Positions 30,501 to 59,309 of a DNA stretch of 64,000 bases are shown in pieces. The notes under the pieces were generated by a model. That model did not search any database, had not been told where the DNA came from, and saw only the letters and a program-made list of their open reading frames with translations. Every line of letters begins with the position of its first letter. Positions within the stretch are counted from its first letter, which is position 1. This stretch comes from Lepus europaeus (Eukaryota > Chordata > Mammalia > Lagomorpha > Leporidae). The translations under genes and the position numbers were made by a program. The stretch spans positions 51,407,612-51,471,611 of the forward strand of contig NC_084847.1 of assembly GCF_033115175.1 (NCBI RefSeq), read 5' to 3'.

Positions 30501-33453
30501 GGGGGTGCTGTGTTTCTTAGAGCAAGGCTGTGAGATAAATTGAGGTCCCCTATAGGAAAACACTTATTATTTTTTTAAAGATATATTTGTTTAAAAGGCA
30601 GAGTTACTGAGAAAGAGCTCTTCCATCCATTTGGTTCACTCCCTAAACGGCCACAGTGGCCAGGGCTGGGTCAGGTTGAAGCCAGGAGCCTGGGACTCCA
30701 ATCAGGTTTTCCACGTGGTACAGGGGCCCAGGGACCTGGGCTGTCTTCTGCTACTGTCCCAAGCACATTATGGAGCTGGATCGGAAGTGGAGCAGCCAGG
30801 ACTTGAACCAGAACCTGATTGGGTTGCCAATGTTGCAGGCAGTGGCTTAACCCACCGTGCCACAGGGCTGGGTCCAGAAGAGCACTTTTAAAGGGTACGG
30901 TGTTATTTAGGTAAGAGTTTGTTAGCTATTGGCCAGTGCCGTGGCTTAACAGGCTAATCCTCCACCTTGTGGTGCCGGCACACCGGGTTCTGTCCCGGTT
31001 GCTCCTCTTCCAGGCCAGCTCTCTGCTATGGCCCTGGAAGGCAGTGGAGGATGGCCCAAGTCCTTGGGCCCTGCACCTGCATGGGAGACCAGGAGAAGCA
31101 CCTGGCTCCTGGCTTCGGATCAGCACGATGCGCAGGCCGCAGCAGCCATTGGAGGATGAACCAATGGCAAAAAGGAAGACCTTTCTCTGTCTCTCTCACT
31201 GTCCACTCTGCCTGTCAAAACAAACAAACAAACAAAAAAAAAGAGTTTGTTAGCTTTCTTAAGGAGGGGACTTAGGGGGCTGCAGGAAGAAGATACCCTT
31301 GAATTTGAAAGGCGTCTGGTCTGTCTGGCAGGTTTGTGGGCTCATGTGGCTTCACTCCAGATGTGAAGGTTTGGGAGGTCTGCTTTGGGAAGAAGGGGGA
31401 CTTCCAGGAGGTTGTGCGAGCCTTTGAGCTGAAGGGCCACTCTGCGGCTGTCCACGCTTTCGCCTTCTCCAACGACTCCCGGAGGTGAGTGACGGCGCCA
31501 GTGAGCCGCTCCTGGCTGTTTTATTTATTTATTTATTTTTTATTTGAAAAGCAGAGTTAACAGAGACAGATCGCTCTTCCATCTACTGGGAGACTCCCCA
31601 AATGCCCGCAACAGCCACGGCTGGACCAGGCTGAAGCCAGGAGCCAAGAACTCCACCTGAGTCTCCCATGTGGGTGCAGGGGTCAAGCACTTGCACCATC
31701 TTCCACTGCTTTCCCAGGTGTATTAGGGGGCTGGATTGGAAGTGGAGCAGCCGGGACTCGTACCGGTACCCATATGGGATGCCAGCGTTTCAGGTACCAG
31801 CTTAATCCACTGTGCCACAGCACCAGCTCAATTTTTTTTTTTAAGATGTATTTATTTAGGGGCTGGTGCTGTGGTGTAGTGGGCTAAGCCTCCACCTGCA
31901 GCACTGGCATCCCATATGGCACCAGTTCTAGTCCCGTCTGCTCCACTTCTGATCTAGCTCTCTGCTATGGCCTGGGAAAGCAGTGGAAGATGGCCCAGTT
32001 TCTTGGGCCCCTGCACCCGTGTGGGAGACCCAGAAGAAGCTCCTGGCTTCTAGCTTCGGATTGGTTCACCTACGGCTATTGCGGCCATCTAGGGAGTGAA
32101 CCAGCAGATAGAAAACCTTTATCTGTGTCTCTCCCTTTCTCTCTCTCTCTCTCTACTGTAACTCTCCCTCTCAAATAAATAAAATCTATTTTTTTAAAAA
32201 GACGTATTTAGGCCGGCGCCACAGCTCACTAGGCTAATCCTCTGCCTGTGGCACTGGTACCCCGGGTTCTAGTCCTGGTTGGGCGCCGGATTCTGTCCCG
32301 GTTGCTCCTCTTCCAGTCCAGCTCTCTGCTGTGGCCCGGGAAGGCAGTGGAGGATGGCCCAAGTGCTTGGGCCCTTGGGCCCTGCACCCGCATGAGAGAC
32401 CAGGAGGAGGCACCTGGCTCCTGGCTTTGGATTGGCGCAGCGCCGGCCATAGCGGCCATTTCGGGGGTGAACCAACGGAAAAGGAAGACCTTTCTCTCTG
32501 TCTCTCTCTCTCACTGTCTAACTCTGCCTGTCAAAAAAAAAAAAAAAAATGTATTTATTTATTTGAAATGCAGTTAACAGAGAGATCTTCCTTCTGCTAG
32601 TTCACTCCTCAGATGGCTGCAATAGCTGAGGCTTGGCCAGGCCGAAGTGAGGAGCCCGGGTCTCTCTCTGGGTCTCCCCTGTGGGTGGCATTTCACAGCA
32701 GGGAGCTTGATCGGAAGTGGAGCAGCTGGGATTTGAACGGGCACTGGTATGGGCTGCCAGCTTTGCAGGCAGTGGCATAACCCACTGCGCCACAGAGCTG
32801 CCTCCCCGCGCACCAGCCCTCCTTGATGGCCGGGTCCTCCTGCCTGTCCCTCCTGCAGCTCTGCTTGGGTGGGACACTGACTCTCAGCAGGAAGTAGGCT
32901 TGACTTGCTAGCTGGAGGCCCCCAGGCTGTCCCGGAGCCCCGCCATGCCAGGCTGTGTCGCGGTTTGAGCTGTGATTTTCTGTGCCGCAGGATGGCGTCA
33001 GTCTCCAAGGACGGCACGTGGAAACTGTGGGACACGGACGTGGAATACAAAAAGCAGCAGGACCCCTACTTGCTGCGGACGGGCCGCTTCGAAGAGGCAG
33101 GCACCATGCCGTGCCGCCTGGCGCTCTCCCCTGACGCCCAGGTCTTGGCCCTGGCCAGCGGCACGAGCATCCATGTCTACAACACCCGGCGCGGTGAGAA
33201 GGAGGAGTGCTTTCAACAGGTGCACGGCGAGTGCATCAGCGACTTGGCCTTTGACATCACAGGGCGCTTTCTGGCCTCGTGCGGGGACCGGGCCGTGCGA
33301 CTGTTCCACAACACTGCCGGCCACCGGGCAGTAGTGGAGGAGACGCAGGGCTTCCTGAAGCGGGCCTCCAATGAGAGCACCCGCCAGAGGCTGCAGCAGC
33401 AGCTGACGCAGGCCCAGGAGGCCCTGAGGAGCCTGGGGGCCCTGAAGAAGTGA
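27435..33453 (+). CDS. TBL2: TBL2, transducin beta-like protein 2 (7 coding exons, 446 aa)
   Basis: WD40-repeat protein anchored in the ER membrane; the family member is known to associate with PERK during ER stress and to support ATF4 translation. Exons: 27435-27564, 29152-29282, 29485-29669, 29815-29966, 30203-30329, 31332-31484, 32991-33453; joined 1341 nt, one open frame, all introns GT-AG. The human protein has 447 aa. An N-terminal hydrophobic segment (about residues 10-32, LLVGLLALMATAAVARGWL) is the likely signal anchor. It is followed by a basic stretch (KSSGSKKQKQ, ~55-64), then WD repeats from residue 88 on (WSTKDF, IWNLKG, VWEVCF, LWDTDV, VYNTRR, LFHNT blades), and a C-terminal helix RQRLQQQLTQAQEALRSLG. 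The start is chosen because MELPQMPELMGLS matches the family N-terminus. It lies between MLXIPL and BCL7B as in human. Confidence 0.97.
28300..28606 (-). mobile_element. CSINE, TBL2 intron 1
   Basis: aagatttatttatttatttg to tatgccagggcatcggccc. Confidence 0.92.
28690..28970 (+). mobile_element. CSINE, TBL2 intron 1, internally deleted
   Basis: gggtcagcaatggtgcagtg to cttcaaataaataagtcttt and a poly-A tail. Confidence 0.88.
29152..29282 (+). CDS. TBL2: TBL2 exon 2
   Basis: Residues 44-87, QKANGLAPEKSSGSKKQKQ through HRLLAAALK, a lysine-rich linker between the anchor and the propeller. Acceptor ccttgcag|gcc; donor ctgaag|gtacgt. Confidence 0.96.
29284..29313. repeat. short (CACG)n/(CA)n repeat, TBL2 intron 2
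   Basis: gcacgcacgcacgcacgcac immediately after the exon 2 donor, then acacag. Confidence 0.8.
29485..29669 (+). CDS. TBL2: TBL2 exon 3 (first WD repeat)
   Basis: Residues 88-148, SHSGNISCMDFSSNGKYLAT, DDRTVRLWSTKDF, ending VRFSPDC. Acceptor cctgcag|agc; donor tgcag|gtgggg. Confidence 0.97.
29815..29966 (+). CDS. TBL2: TBL2 exon 4
   Basis: Residues 149-199, AFIVWLAGGDTLRVFKMSKR through APVISIGIAST. Acceptor ctctag|ggcc; donor acag|gtaaga. Confidence 0.97.
30203..30329 (+). CDS. TBL2: TBL2 exon 5
   Basis: Residues 200-241, GKFIMTASSDTTVLIWNLKG through NTNQMNNTYAAISPC. Acceptor ccctcag|gga; donor agcag|gtgagg. Confidence 0.97.
30570..30876 (-). mobile_element. CSINE, TBL2 intron 5
   Basis: aaagatatatttgtttaaaa to accgtgccacagggctgggtc. 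Confidence 0.88.
30928..31240 (+). mobile_element. CSINE, young subfamily, TBL2 intron 5
   Basis: ggccagtgccgtggcttaac head; (CAAA)n tail. Target duplication aagagtttgttagct at 30913-30927 and 31241-31255. Inserted about 75 bp upstream of the exon 6 acceptor side. Confidence 0.95.
31332..31484 (+). CDS. TBL2: TBL2 exon 6
   Basis: Residues 242-292, FVGSCGFTPDVKVWEVCFGK through GHSAAVHAFAFSNDSR. Acceptor ctggcag|gttt; donor cggag|gtgagt. Flanked on both sides by SINE-filled introns. Confidence 0.97.
31518..31830 (-). mobile_element. CSINE, TBL2 intron 6
   Basis: ttatttatttatttattttt to ctgtgccacagcaccagctc, 35 bp after the exon 6 donor. Confidence 0.9.
31859..32198 (+). mobile_element. CSINE nested in a reverse CSINE
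   Basis: ggggctggtgctgtggtgta head to caaataaataaaatctattt. Confidence 0.9.
32211..32549 (+). mobile_element. CSINE, young subfamily, nested
   Basis: ggccggcgccacagctcact head; gcctgtcaaaaaaa tail; flanked by gtattta copies. Confidence 0.9.
32991..33453 (+). CDS. TBL2: TBL2 exon 7 (terminal coding exon)
   Basis: Residues 293-446: MASVSKDGTWKLWDTDVEYK, then the last propeller blades and the C-terminal helix ending LGALKK; TGA at 33451-33453. The segment EEAGTMPC is one residue shorter than the human equivalent as I recall it. Acceptor gccgcag|gatg. Confidence 0.97.
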
Positions 33454-33899
33454 CTGGGCCAGCGCAGCGGGATGGGTCTGGGCCCCTGCTCCCCCGGCCG
33501 CCGACACTTTGCTTCCCAGGTGCTCCCTGGGGGGGACAGCTTCTGAAAGGAGGCGCCTGATTTTCTTACTGTTAGCCCCTGTCTTCTTTTTCTTATTGAA
33601 GTTGTTCTTGCCCACTTAGTTCTCTCTCTCTCTGCCTTCTTGTTGATGGATGACCACGGCCCTTCTCTTTCTCCCCGGGCCCAAAAGGCTTAATGTCTCT
33701 TTCCCCTGGAACAGAAGAGAGCGGCAGAGAGAGGAGGGAATGTGGTCTTTGACCTTGGGGCAACACACCCTGGCGCACAGAGCTCTCTGTGGACGTGGGG
33801 TGCAAACCCCAGGGAACACGGGAGTCCCGAGCAGCGCTTCTGCGCGGCCGGAAGTTGGGGGTGCACCGGGGGTCCGAGCAGGCCGGGCGCCTAAGGCCA

Positions 33900-33990
33900 T
33901 CTCAGAGCAGCAGAGGGACATCCTTCTGGGGTTCAGTTTTCTCATTTGTAAAATGCCGAATACGCCTCTCTGCCCAGCTGGTGGGCCTGA
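33900..33990 (+). mobile_element. MIR 3' fragment in TBL2 3' UTR
   Basis: ttcagttttctcatttgtaa followed by aatgccgaatac resembles the MIR 3' portion. Confidence 0.5.
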
Positions 33991-35119
33991 GAGAGGCATC
34001 AAGTCTCAGAATTCAGAGAAAACTGGACAAGGCAGTGATGCTCAGTGTCGTGAACTACGGAAGGTCGGCGTGGCTTGCAGCCACGTTTAGAAGGAAAGAA
34101 ACGCATACGTTGGACAGGCAAAGTTTTCTGGGAGACCGGATCCTGCAGTTTGTGTTTGGTTCTGCTTGAAGCTGCGTGGGAGAGTCGCGCGTTCCCTTAA
34201 GGGGGGGCTCCTCTGTGCCGGGGCGGGGCGGGGGCTGCGTCCTGGCTGGTGGGCCATCTTCTCAGTCCATCAAACGGTTCCTGTGGTGGTGACTGCGAGG
34301 CGTCGTGTGTCAGTCTCCGTAGGCTGCAGAGTCCAAGATGAAGGCACTAGGGGACCCGGGTGTCTGGGGAGGGGCCGGCTGCCAGGTTCATGTCGGTCAC
34401 CATGCGGGGCCCTCGCGAGCACTGGGACACGTGAGCGGCTACCATGGGGCCGGCACAGCTCTAGGGACGGGAGAGAAACAGGAATAAGACGTGCCCTCTG
34501 CCCTCAAGGCTGGCTGCAGGTCTAGGGAGTGCTTTTTTTGATTTTTGTATTTTTTTTGGTCAATTGACTGACAGTACAGCAGATGTTGTAAAATGCCAGG
34601 CACTAGCGGGGACTGAGTTTCTAGTTGAAGTTGAAGGCATGGATTTGATTGGACGTTGAGTCCTTAGGAGTTCGACTCTCTGGATTTGAGGACTGCCTGG
34701 GTGTAGGGAATCTGGGAAGTGAGGGATGTCGGGAGACCTGGCCTCTGGGCAATGTGCGTTCCTCCGGAGACCTCTTGCCCCCTGCGTGTGCCGTGCGCAG
34801 CGCCGTGAGGGCGTGCTCGCCATACAGTCTGGGAGTGACCTTTGCTACGATGCCTTTTGCATCACTGCCTCCCTCCCGCTGTTCCTGCCAGGACTGCCAC
34901 TCCTCATCAGAAAGTCCCTCTGGGTGCGCCGCAGCTGACAGATCCCGAGGCGGCCGCTACCATCCTGGTCCCAGCCACTGTCGCCCAGCGGCCTGCTCTC
35001 TTGCAGCTTCCTAAACGGCCCCCCTGCCTCTACTAACCTGCACTTTGCTAAGCAGTTGGGTGATCTTTGGGGAAAAAAAAAATGCAAGGCAGATCACGCG
35101 AGTCTGCCGCCACACCGGG

Positions 35120-35125
35120 AATAAA
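35120..35125 (+). terminator. TBL2: candidate TBL2 polyadenylation signal AATAAA
   Basis: First AATAAA after the TBL2 stop codon and outside a recognised SINE. A (GGCT)n microsatellite begins about 15 bases downstream, where a G/U-rich downstream element would be expected. Confidence 0.55.
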
Positions 35126-35139
35126 GTCCAAAACTCTTA

Positions 35140-35165
35140 GGCTGGCTGGCTGGCTGGCTGGCTGG
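35140..35165. repeat. (GGCT)n microsatellite near TBL2 3' end
   Basis: Six perfect GGCT units, 15 bases after the candidate TBL2 polyadenylation signal. Confidence 0.9.
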
Positions 35166-36079
35166 GCCCCCGTGGAATCTGGCTTCTTCCTCCTCTTTCC
35201 TGCTTCTCTTTTTGCTTTCTGTTGTTTCCTGACACACTCTGCTGGTCGCCCCAGCCTTGCTCTGGGCTTGCCCCCGGCCGCGGGTGCTCGTTCGCGCTGG
35301 CACACTTGTCGTGCCTGGCGCACGACCCAGCTCTCCTGACCATCCCATCTGAAGTAGCCCTTTTCACCAATTACGTCGCGGCCCTTGCACTCCCGTTCTG
35401 CCGGATCTGCAGCGTTCGCTCTCTGAAACGCTCTTGTTTGGATATATGTCTGCGGCGCCAGGGCTTGGTTCTGTCAAGGAGGTAGCATACACGCGTGGTA
35501 GGCCCCCTGCCGTCTGCCAATAAGACAGAAATGGTGAGGACTGCGGTGAGCCAGAGCACGGGCGTCCTAGTGGGAGGTGGGGCGGGGATCTAACAGAAGT
35601 CACTTGTTTCTGAGAAACTAGAAGTTGGCAACTTATTTGAAAGAAAAAAGAATTAAGCATGGCGTGGAGCAAGCAGAACTCCAGTGTGGGCCGGGTCTCA
35701 TCCTTCAGACCAGCCCCTGGGTTGTTGAGGAACCCCCCTGGGACGTGTGTGACCACCCCCCCGCCCAGGGCAGGATCCTGGCTCCTTGGATCCATGTCCC
35801 AAGTGCGGTGGTACCTGGGACAGCGTAAGCGCTCAATGTTGAACTCGAGCCAGGGCCGAAGGACAGAGACTGGTTTCCTCTCTGTGTGTCTTCATGCTGC
35901 CAGTCTCTGCTTTAGGCTCCTGGTAACACACATCTGACCGACTAAGGTATCTGTGCACATAGGGCCTGAATAGCGTACTGTGTCTGAAGCGTGAGGCTAA
36001 AGCCCCGTGCCCCGCTGTTCTTAGAAGCAGCTCTGGGGTCACTCTCCCATCGCACAGCCCGGAGAGGAAGCGACTGCGG

Positions 36080-36234
36080 GGTGTTGAGTCGCTGAAGGCA
36101 GGAGTCTTCAGTCCCGCCGTTGGCTGGTGGGAGACCTGGTGCAGACGGGTCACGCCAGCTCTGAGTTTGTTTCCTCGTTTGTAAAATGGGAATAAATTCT
36201 GTTCTTCCTACCTCGCCTAGCCTCGTGAGTTTCT
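36080..36234 (+). mobile_element. MIR SINE relic, split at its end by a CSINE
   Basis: gagtttgtttcctcgtttgt then aaaatgggaataaattctgt; the young CSINE at 36235 inserted into its 3' end. Confidence 0.65.
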
Positions 36235-36578
36235 TTCTTTTCTTTTCTTTTTCTTTTTTTTTTTTTTGACAGGCAGAGCGGATAGTGAGAGAGACAGAGA
36301 GAAAGGTCTTCCTTTTTGCCGTTGGTTCACCCTCCAATGGCTGCTGCGGCCGGCGCATCGTGCTGATCCGAAGCCAGGAGCCAGGTGCTTCTCCTGGTCT
36401 CCCATGGGGTGCAGGGCCCAAACACTTGGGCCATCCTCCACTGCCTTCCCGGGCCATAGCAGAGAGCTGGCCTGGAAGAGGGGCAACCGGGATAGAATCC
36501 GGCGCCCCAACCGGGACTAGAACCCGGTGTGCTGGCACCGCAAGGTGGAGGATTAGCCTGTTAGGCCACGGCGCCGGC
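36235..36578 (-). mobile_element. CSINE, young subfamily, inserted in MIR
   Basis: Pyrimidine-rich tail then gacaggcagagcggatagtg; head ccacggcgccggccc. Target duplication cctcgtgagtttct at 36221-36234 and 36579-36592. It carries a short internal duplication (accgggatagaatccggcgc then accgggactagaacccgg). Confidence 0.95.
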
Positions 36579-36835
36579 CCTCGTGAGTTTCTGATGCGAT
36601 GCATGGAGACAGCAGGGGAAGGTGACCGTGCCGACCTCCAGGACGGACAGCTGCCCTTGTGCCCGTGGAGGGGGAGTGGGCACAGCAGCTGCCGGGCTTC
36701 CTGTGCTTTACGGTTTTTTTTTTTTTTTTTTTTTTTTGCTTCTTGATAAAAATACTTGAGAGTGTGGCGGCAGCATTCGCATTTTTATAATGCTATTTCA
36801 ACTCCAGTGGGTTTAAAATTTTGGGGTAGAAGTTG

Positions 36836-37040
36836 GGGATTTATTTATTTTGGACACTCAGAGAAACAGCTCCTGACTGCTGGTTCACTGTGATGGAGCT
36901 TGGAGCCAGGAACCCAATCCAGGTCTCCCGTATGGGTGGCGGGAACCCAGTTACTTGAGCTGTCGCTGCTGCCTCCCAGCGTCTGCATGGACAGGAAGCT
37001 GGGAACTGAACCCAGGCACTCTGATGGCGGATGTGGGCAT
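36836..37040 (-). mobile_element. CSINE, old
   Basis: gatttatttattttggacac, tggagccaggaacccaatcc; strongly diverged, followed on the left by a 23-T run (36716-36737). Confidence 0.65.
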
Positions 37041-37092
37041 CTTAACACCGACTGTTTACATAATCTAGATCAGGCATCAAAAACTGAAAACG

Positions 37093-37219
37093 GGCTGGCA
37101 CTGTAGCTCAGCGGGTTACCCCATATGGGCACCGGTTCAAGTCCCAGCTGCTCCACTTGCGATCCAGCTCTCTGCTATGGCCTGGGACACCAGCAGAAGA
37201 TGGCCCAAGTCCCTACAGG
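37093..37219 (+). mobile_element. CSINE 5' half, interrupted
   Basis: gggctggcactgtagctcag to gaagatggcccaagtcccta, then abruptly an unrelated 80-bp sequence also seen at 53.3 kb. Confidence 0.8.
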
Positions 37220-37300
37220 CCCAAGGTCAGGCAGTGTGTATGTGTGCGGCATGGAAACCACTAGGAAGACCCTGTCCCCCTTGCCTAAGACTCAGTCCCT
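37220..37300 (+). repeat. unclassified dispersed repeat, copy 1
   Basis: Begins cccaaggtcaggcagtgtgt, continues gaagaccctgtccc, ends ctcagtccct. About 80 bp, alignable to 53323-53395 with few gaps. Confidence 0.75.
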
Positions 37301-37612
37301 CGGGGCCAGCGCTGTGGCAGTGGGTTAAGCTGCCACCGGCAGTGCCAGCATCCCAAATGGACATGGGCGCCAGTTTGAGTCCTGGCTGCTGCACTTGTGA
37401 TCCAGCTCCCTGCTAATGCACCTGGGAAAGCAGTGGGAGATGACCCAGGTCCTTGGGTCCCCGCACCTATGTGGGAGACCCAGGTGCTCCTGGCTCCTGG
37501 CTTCGGCCTGACCCAGCTCTAACCATTATGGACATTTGGGGAGTGAACCAGTGGATGGAAGTTCTCTCTCTCTGCCCGTGCCTCTCCTCTGTAACTCAAC
37601 TCTTGAAAGACA
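37301..37612 (+). mobile_element. CSINE
   Basis: ggggccagcgctgtggcagt to ctctgtaactcaactcttga. Confidence 0.88.
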
Positions 37613-37629
37613 GCTCTGGCATGAGAGTT

Positions 37630-37830
37630 GTGTGCTTGGAACCCCTGCAAACCCTATTCCCTGTCAGAGTGCCTGGTTCCAGCCGTGGGTGGCTACTTTG
37701 TGCTTCAGATTCAGCAGGGAGTGGCTCAAGTAGTTGGCCCCCTGCCACCCACATGGGACACGTGGATTGGGTTTGAGGCTCCTGGCTTTGGTGTGGCCTC
37801 GCCCTGGCCAGGTGTGAGTTTTTAGAAGGG
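37630..37830 (+). mobile_element. CSINE, old fragment
   Basis: gcagggagtggctcaagtag, tgccacccacatgggacacg; ends without a tail. Confidence 0.6.
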
Positions 37831-38085
37831 TATCAACAGAATGCCCCCTGCGTAGCCTGCAGGGAGTAGCTGGTAGGTTCCCATCAGCTCTTTGGTCACT
37901 TACAGAGAGAGTGAGCTCCAGCGTGAGATGAGTTGAGGAACCCAGGGCCACATGGACAAATGTGAGGAACTGGGCATCTTCGGGGTTGGGGCAGGGGTGG
38001 CCCGAGGAAGGTGGCTGATGAGCACGGTGGACGCCAGGGCAGGTGCAGTTGGGAGGGGCAGTAAGTTAACAGGCAACAAACCTCA

Positions 38086-38400
38086 GGCCGGGGACCAGCG
38101 TTGTGCCACCGTGCATCAAGCTGCTGCCTGCTATGCCAGCATCCTGCTTGAGCCCCAGTTCGAGTCCCGCGGGCTCCACTTCCGATCCAGCTCTCTGCTA
38201 AAGTGCCTGGGAAGGCAGCGGAAGATGGTCCCAAGTGCTTGGGCCCCCTGCCGTCCAGGAGGGAGACCTTGATGGAGTTCCAGGTTCCAGGCTTTGGCCT
38301 GGCTCAGCCTGGACCATTGTGGTCATTTGGGCAATGAACTAGTGGAGGGAAGAACTCTCCCTCTCTCTGTAACTCTTTCAAATAAATGAAGAAGAAAAAA
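38086..38400 (+). mobile_element. CSINE
   Basis: ggccggggaccagcgttgtg to actctttcaaataaatgaag. Confidence 0.88.
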
Positions 38401-39179
38401 AATCTCAGGAGGAGGCTGGCTGGGACTCGGTCACGGATGGGAGACAAATCAGCCATCACCTCCAGGTGTTGGCTGTTGGACTCGGGGCCTGAATCGGGGG
38501 CCCTGTGAGTCAAATTGTGGACGTGTTGAGAGCCAGCATCGCTCCTGGCACTTGTTCTGTCTTGGGTTTCCCTGCTGCCTTCCTCATCTTCACCCCAAGG
38601 GCAAGCAGTGTGTCTGCCTCACCCAACGTGTCCACTGCTGTAGGGCAAACAGCAGGTGCACCAGCGGTGCTCGGGTTATTGCGCATGAGCTGGGTTTCTG
38701 AAACAGATGTGTCCTCTTTGTGATCCTATTATTTCTCGACTCATTCTCCCCACCCCACCGCACCCCCCAGTCAAGCCCCCCCCCCAACACAGAAGGGTGC
38801 GTGCTTGTCAAGTCGTGGTACTGGTCAGATGGGCACAGTCCCAGGCTCTGTCGTGTCCAGAGTTCGCTGGGCCTTTCTCTGGGCAGCAGAAGTCTCCCTA
38901 GAGGAGGCTTCCTGCCCTCCAGGAACAGCGGCCACAGGACCCTCCCTGCTGGCAGGCGGGTGGGTGGGGGCGGTGTTTACAGAGTCTGTAGGCAGTGAGG
39001 CCTTGAGGCCTTGGCCACCGCCCTGTTTCCAGAGATCAGCTTCAAGGGCACTTTTTCTAGGTCACTTTGTTGTCTCTCTTTTAGCCTAGTGTTCATCAAA
39101 TGGCATCTTAAATACCTGTTTCCTGGTCTGCACGTTCTACTCAACTCCAAGCTCTTTGAAAGCAAAAACACACCGGGTG

Positions 39180-39422
39180 GTGTTCTGGGACAGCGGTTAA
39201 GCTGCCTGAGGTGCCCACACCCCGGTCCGCAAGCTGGGAGGATGGCTCAGGATCTGGGCCTCTGCCACCAACCGCGGGAGACCTGGATGGAGTTCCCGGC
39301 TCTGGGCTTCAGCCTGGCCCAGCCCTGGGAGTTGCAGGCGTTAGGGGGAAAGAGAACCAGTGAATGGAGGATCTCTCTCTCCCTTTTCTGTGTCTTTCAA
39401 ATCTTGAAAAAACAAAACCAAA
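39180..39422 (+). mobile_element. CSINE, older, 500 bp upstream of the BCL7B CpG island
   Basis: ggtgttctgggacagcggtt, ggagacctggatggagttcc, tail ctttcaaatcttgaaaaaac. Confidence 0.78.
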
Positions 39423-39639
39423 ACCTCCCATCGTCAGCACGGGGTTCAGAGCCTTCCATCAAAGAGGAAACCAGTGACCGCTGCATTAAATGGTGGCAGT
39501 GGAGTCGTGCCAAGAACGAACACGGGGACCCTAGGGTACCCCGGGAGGCTGGAGTTCGAACCGGATACTGGAGGAGCGAGCAGTTCCTCGGGTGAGCACC
39601 GAGAACAGCAGGCACACCCCAGACAGGTGTCAAACTCCC

Positions 39640-58413
<18,774 letters not shown>

Positions 58414-58705
58414 CGGCGTCTGCACCCTCCGCCTCCCGCCCCGCCTCTATTTATTGTTCTCTGGCTCTGGCCGGGCTGTGTTGCTGGGGTGAGGGCAAGC
58501 GCTGGGGTCCAGAGCCTGCACATAGGAACCGTCCAGCCTGGAAGCTGACAAAGGACTTGGGGTTGCAGCACCATCTTCTGTCCCTGGCACCTGTCTGCTT
58601 GCTCCCCCAGAGGAGCGCTCCTGTCCTCCCACACCCAAGTAGACTGGAGCCACCCCCAGGTGGCAGTCTCTGCCCCAGGACCTCTGGACAGAGCTGCTGG
58701 CATGT

Positions 58706-58707
<2 letters not shown>

Positions 58708-58762
<55 letters not shown>
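58708..58762. repeat. (GA)n microsatellite inside BCL7B 3' UTR
   Basis: About 27 GA units, 295 bases after the stop codon, so probably present in mature mRNA. Confidence 0.95.
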
Positions 58763-58767
<5 letters not shown>

Positions 58768-59303
58768 CTGTGTGGATGGCGCCCTCTAGAGGAGAGAGTG
58801 CCTAAGGATACTTGAACTTGAAAGGAGACTGTAGACGCTGGGATCCTCCAGGGTGTGTGGCCTCCAGGCTGCTGCTGGAGGAGACTGGGCCGAGGGAGGG
58901 AGGGAGGGAGGGCGAAGGTCCGTCTCCACCTCTCGCTGGTGCCTCTCTGCCCCAGCCCGAGGTGGTCCTGCCTCTGGTGGGCTCTGGCTGCTGGTGGTCT
59001 TTGTGCCCTCCCCCCCGCGCACTCCCACGCCGGCGGCTTTGTTCCCACCGTACGTGTCATTCCAGCACCCCCTGCCTCCTGCTATACACTCTGCCTCAGC
59101 AAGAAGTCGAGGTTCTGACATCAGCACCCACCCCCCACAGTACTGCTTCAGCTCAGACTTCTAGAAAGTTCCCTCTTCTTTCAAACCTGCATGTTTAATT
59201 GAACTTTGTGATTTTATTTTTTGTTTCAAAAAAAGTTTAAGAAAATGGAAATGAGCGACAGTGAGTGAAGACATATTTTAGCACTGAATAGAATATTTTT
59301 AAA

Positions 59304-59309
59304 ATTAAA
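59304..59309 (+). terminator. BCL7B: BCL7B polyadenylation signal ATTAAA
   Basis: Common variant hexamer in A/T-rich DNA, followed within 30 bases by T/G-rich cttgttggtgtctg, a good downstream element. No canonical AATAAA lies between it and the stop codon. Confidence 0.7.

Larger units (their letters stand above)
31832..32806 (-). mobile_element. CSINE split by two later CSINEs, TBL2 intron 6
   Basis: The tail tttttttttaagatgtattt (31832-31858) is separated from the body atgtatttatttatttgaaa onwards (32550-32806) by two + strand CSINEs. Confidence 0.75.
33454..35140 (+). other. TBL2: TBL2 3' UTR (probable extent)
   Basis: No canonical AATAAA occurs between the stop and 35120, so the UTR probably runs about 1.65 kb. 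It includes an old MIR-like segment (~33900-33990) and T-rich stretches at 34535-34560. An earlier end at a variant signal is possible. Confidence 0.5.
35170..39180. other. TBL2-BCL7B intergenic region
   Basis: CSINEs and a MIR occupy 36080-38400. 35170-36070 and 38410-39180 are unique sequence without a supported gene. Confidence 0.7.

Noticed and set aside
36191-36196. AATAAA as an alternative TBL2 polyadenylation site
   Set aside because: It lies inside a MIR relic (aaaatgggaataaattctgt), 1.1 kb past a better candidate.
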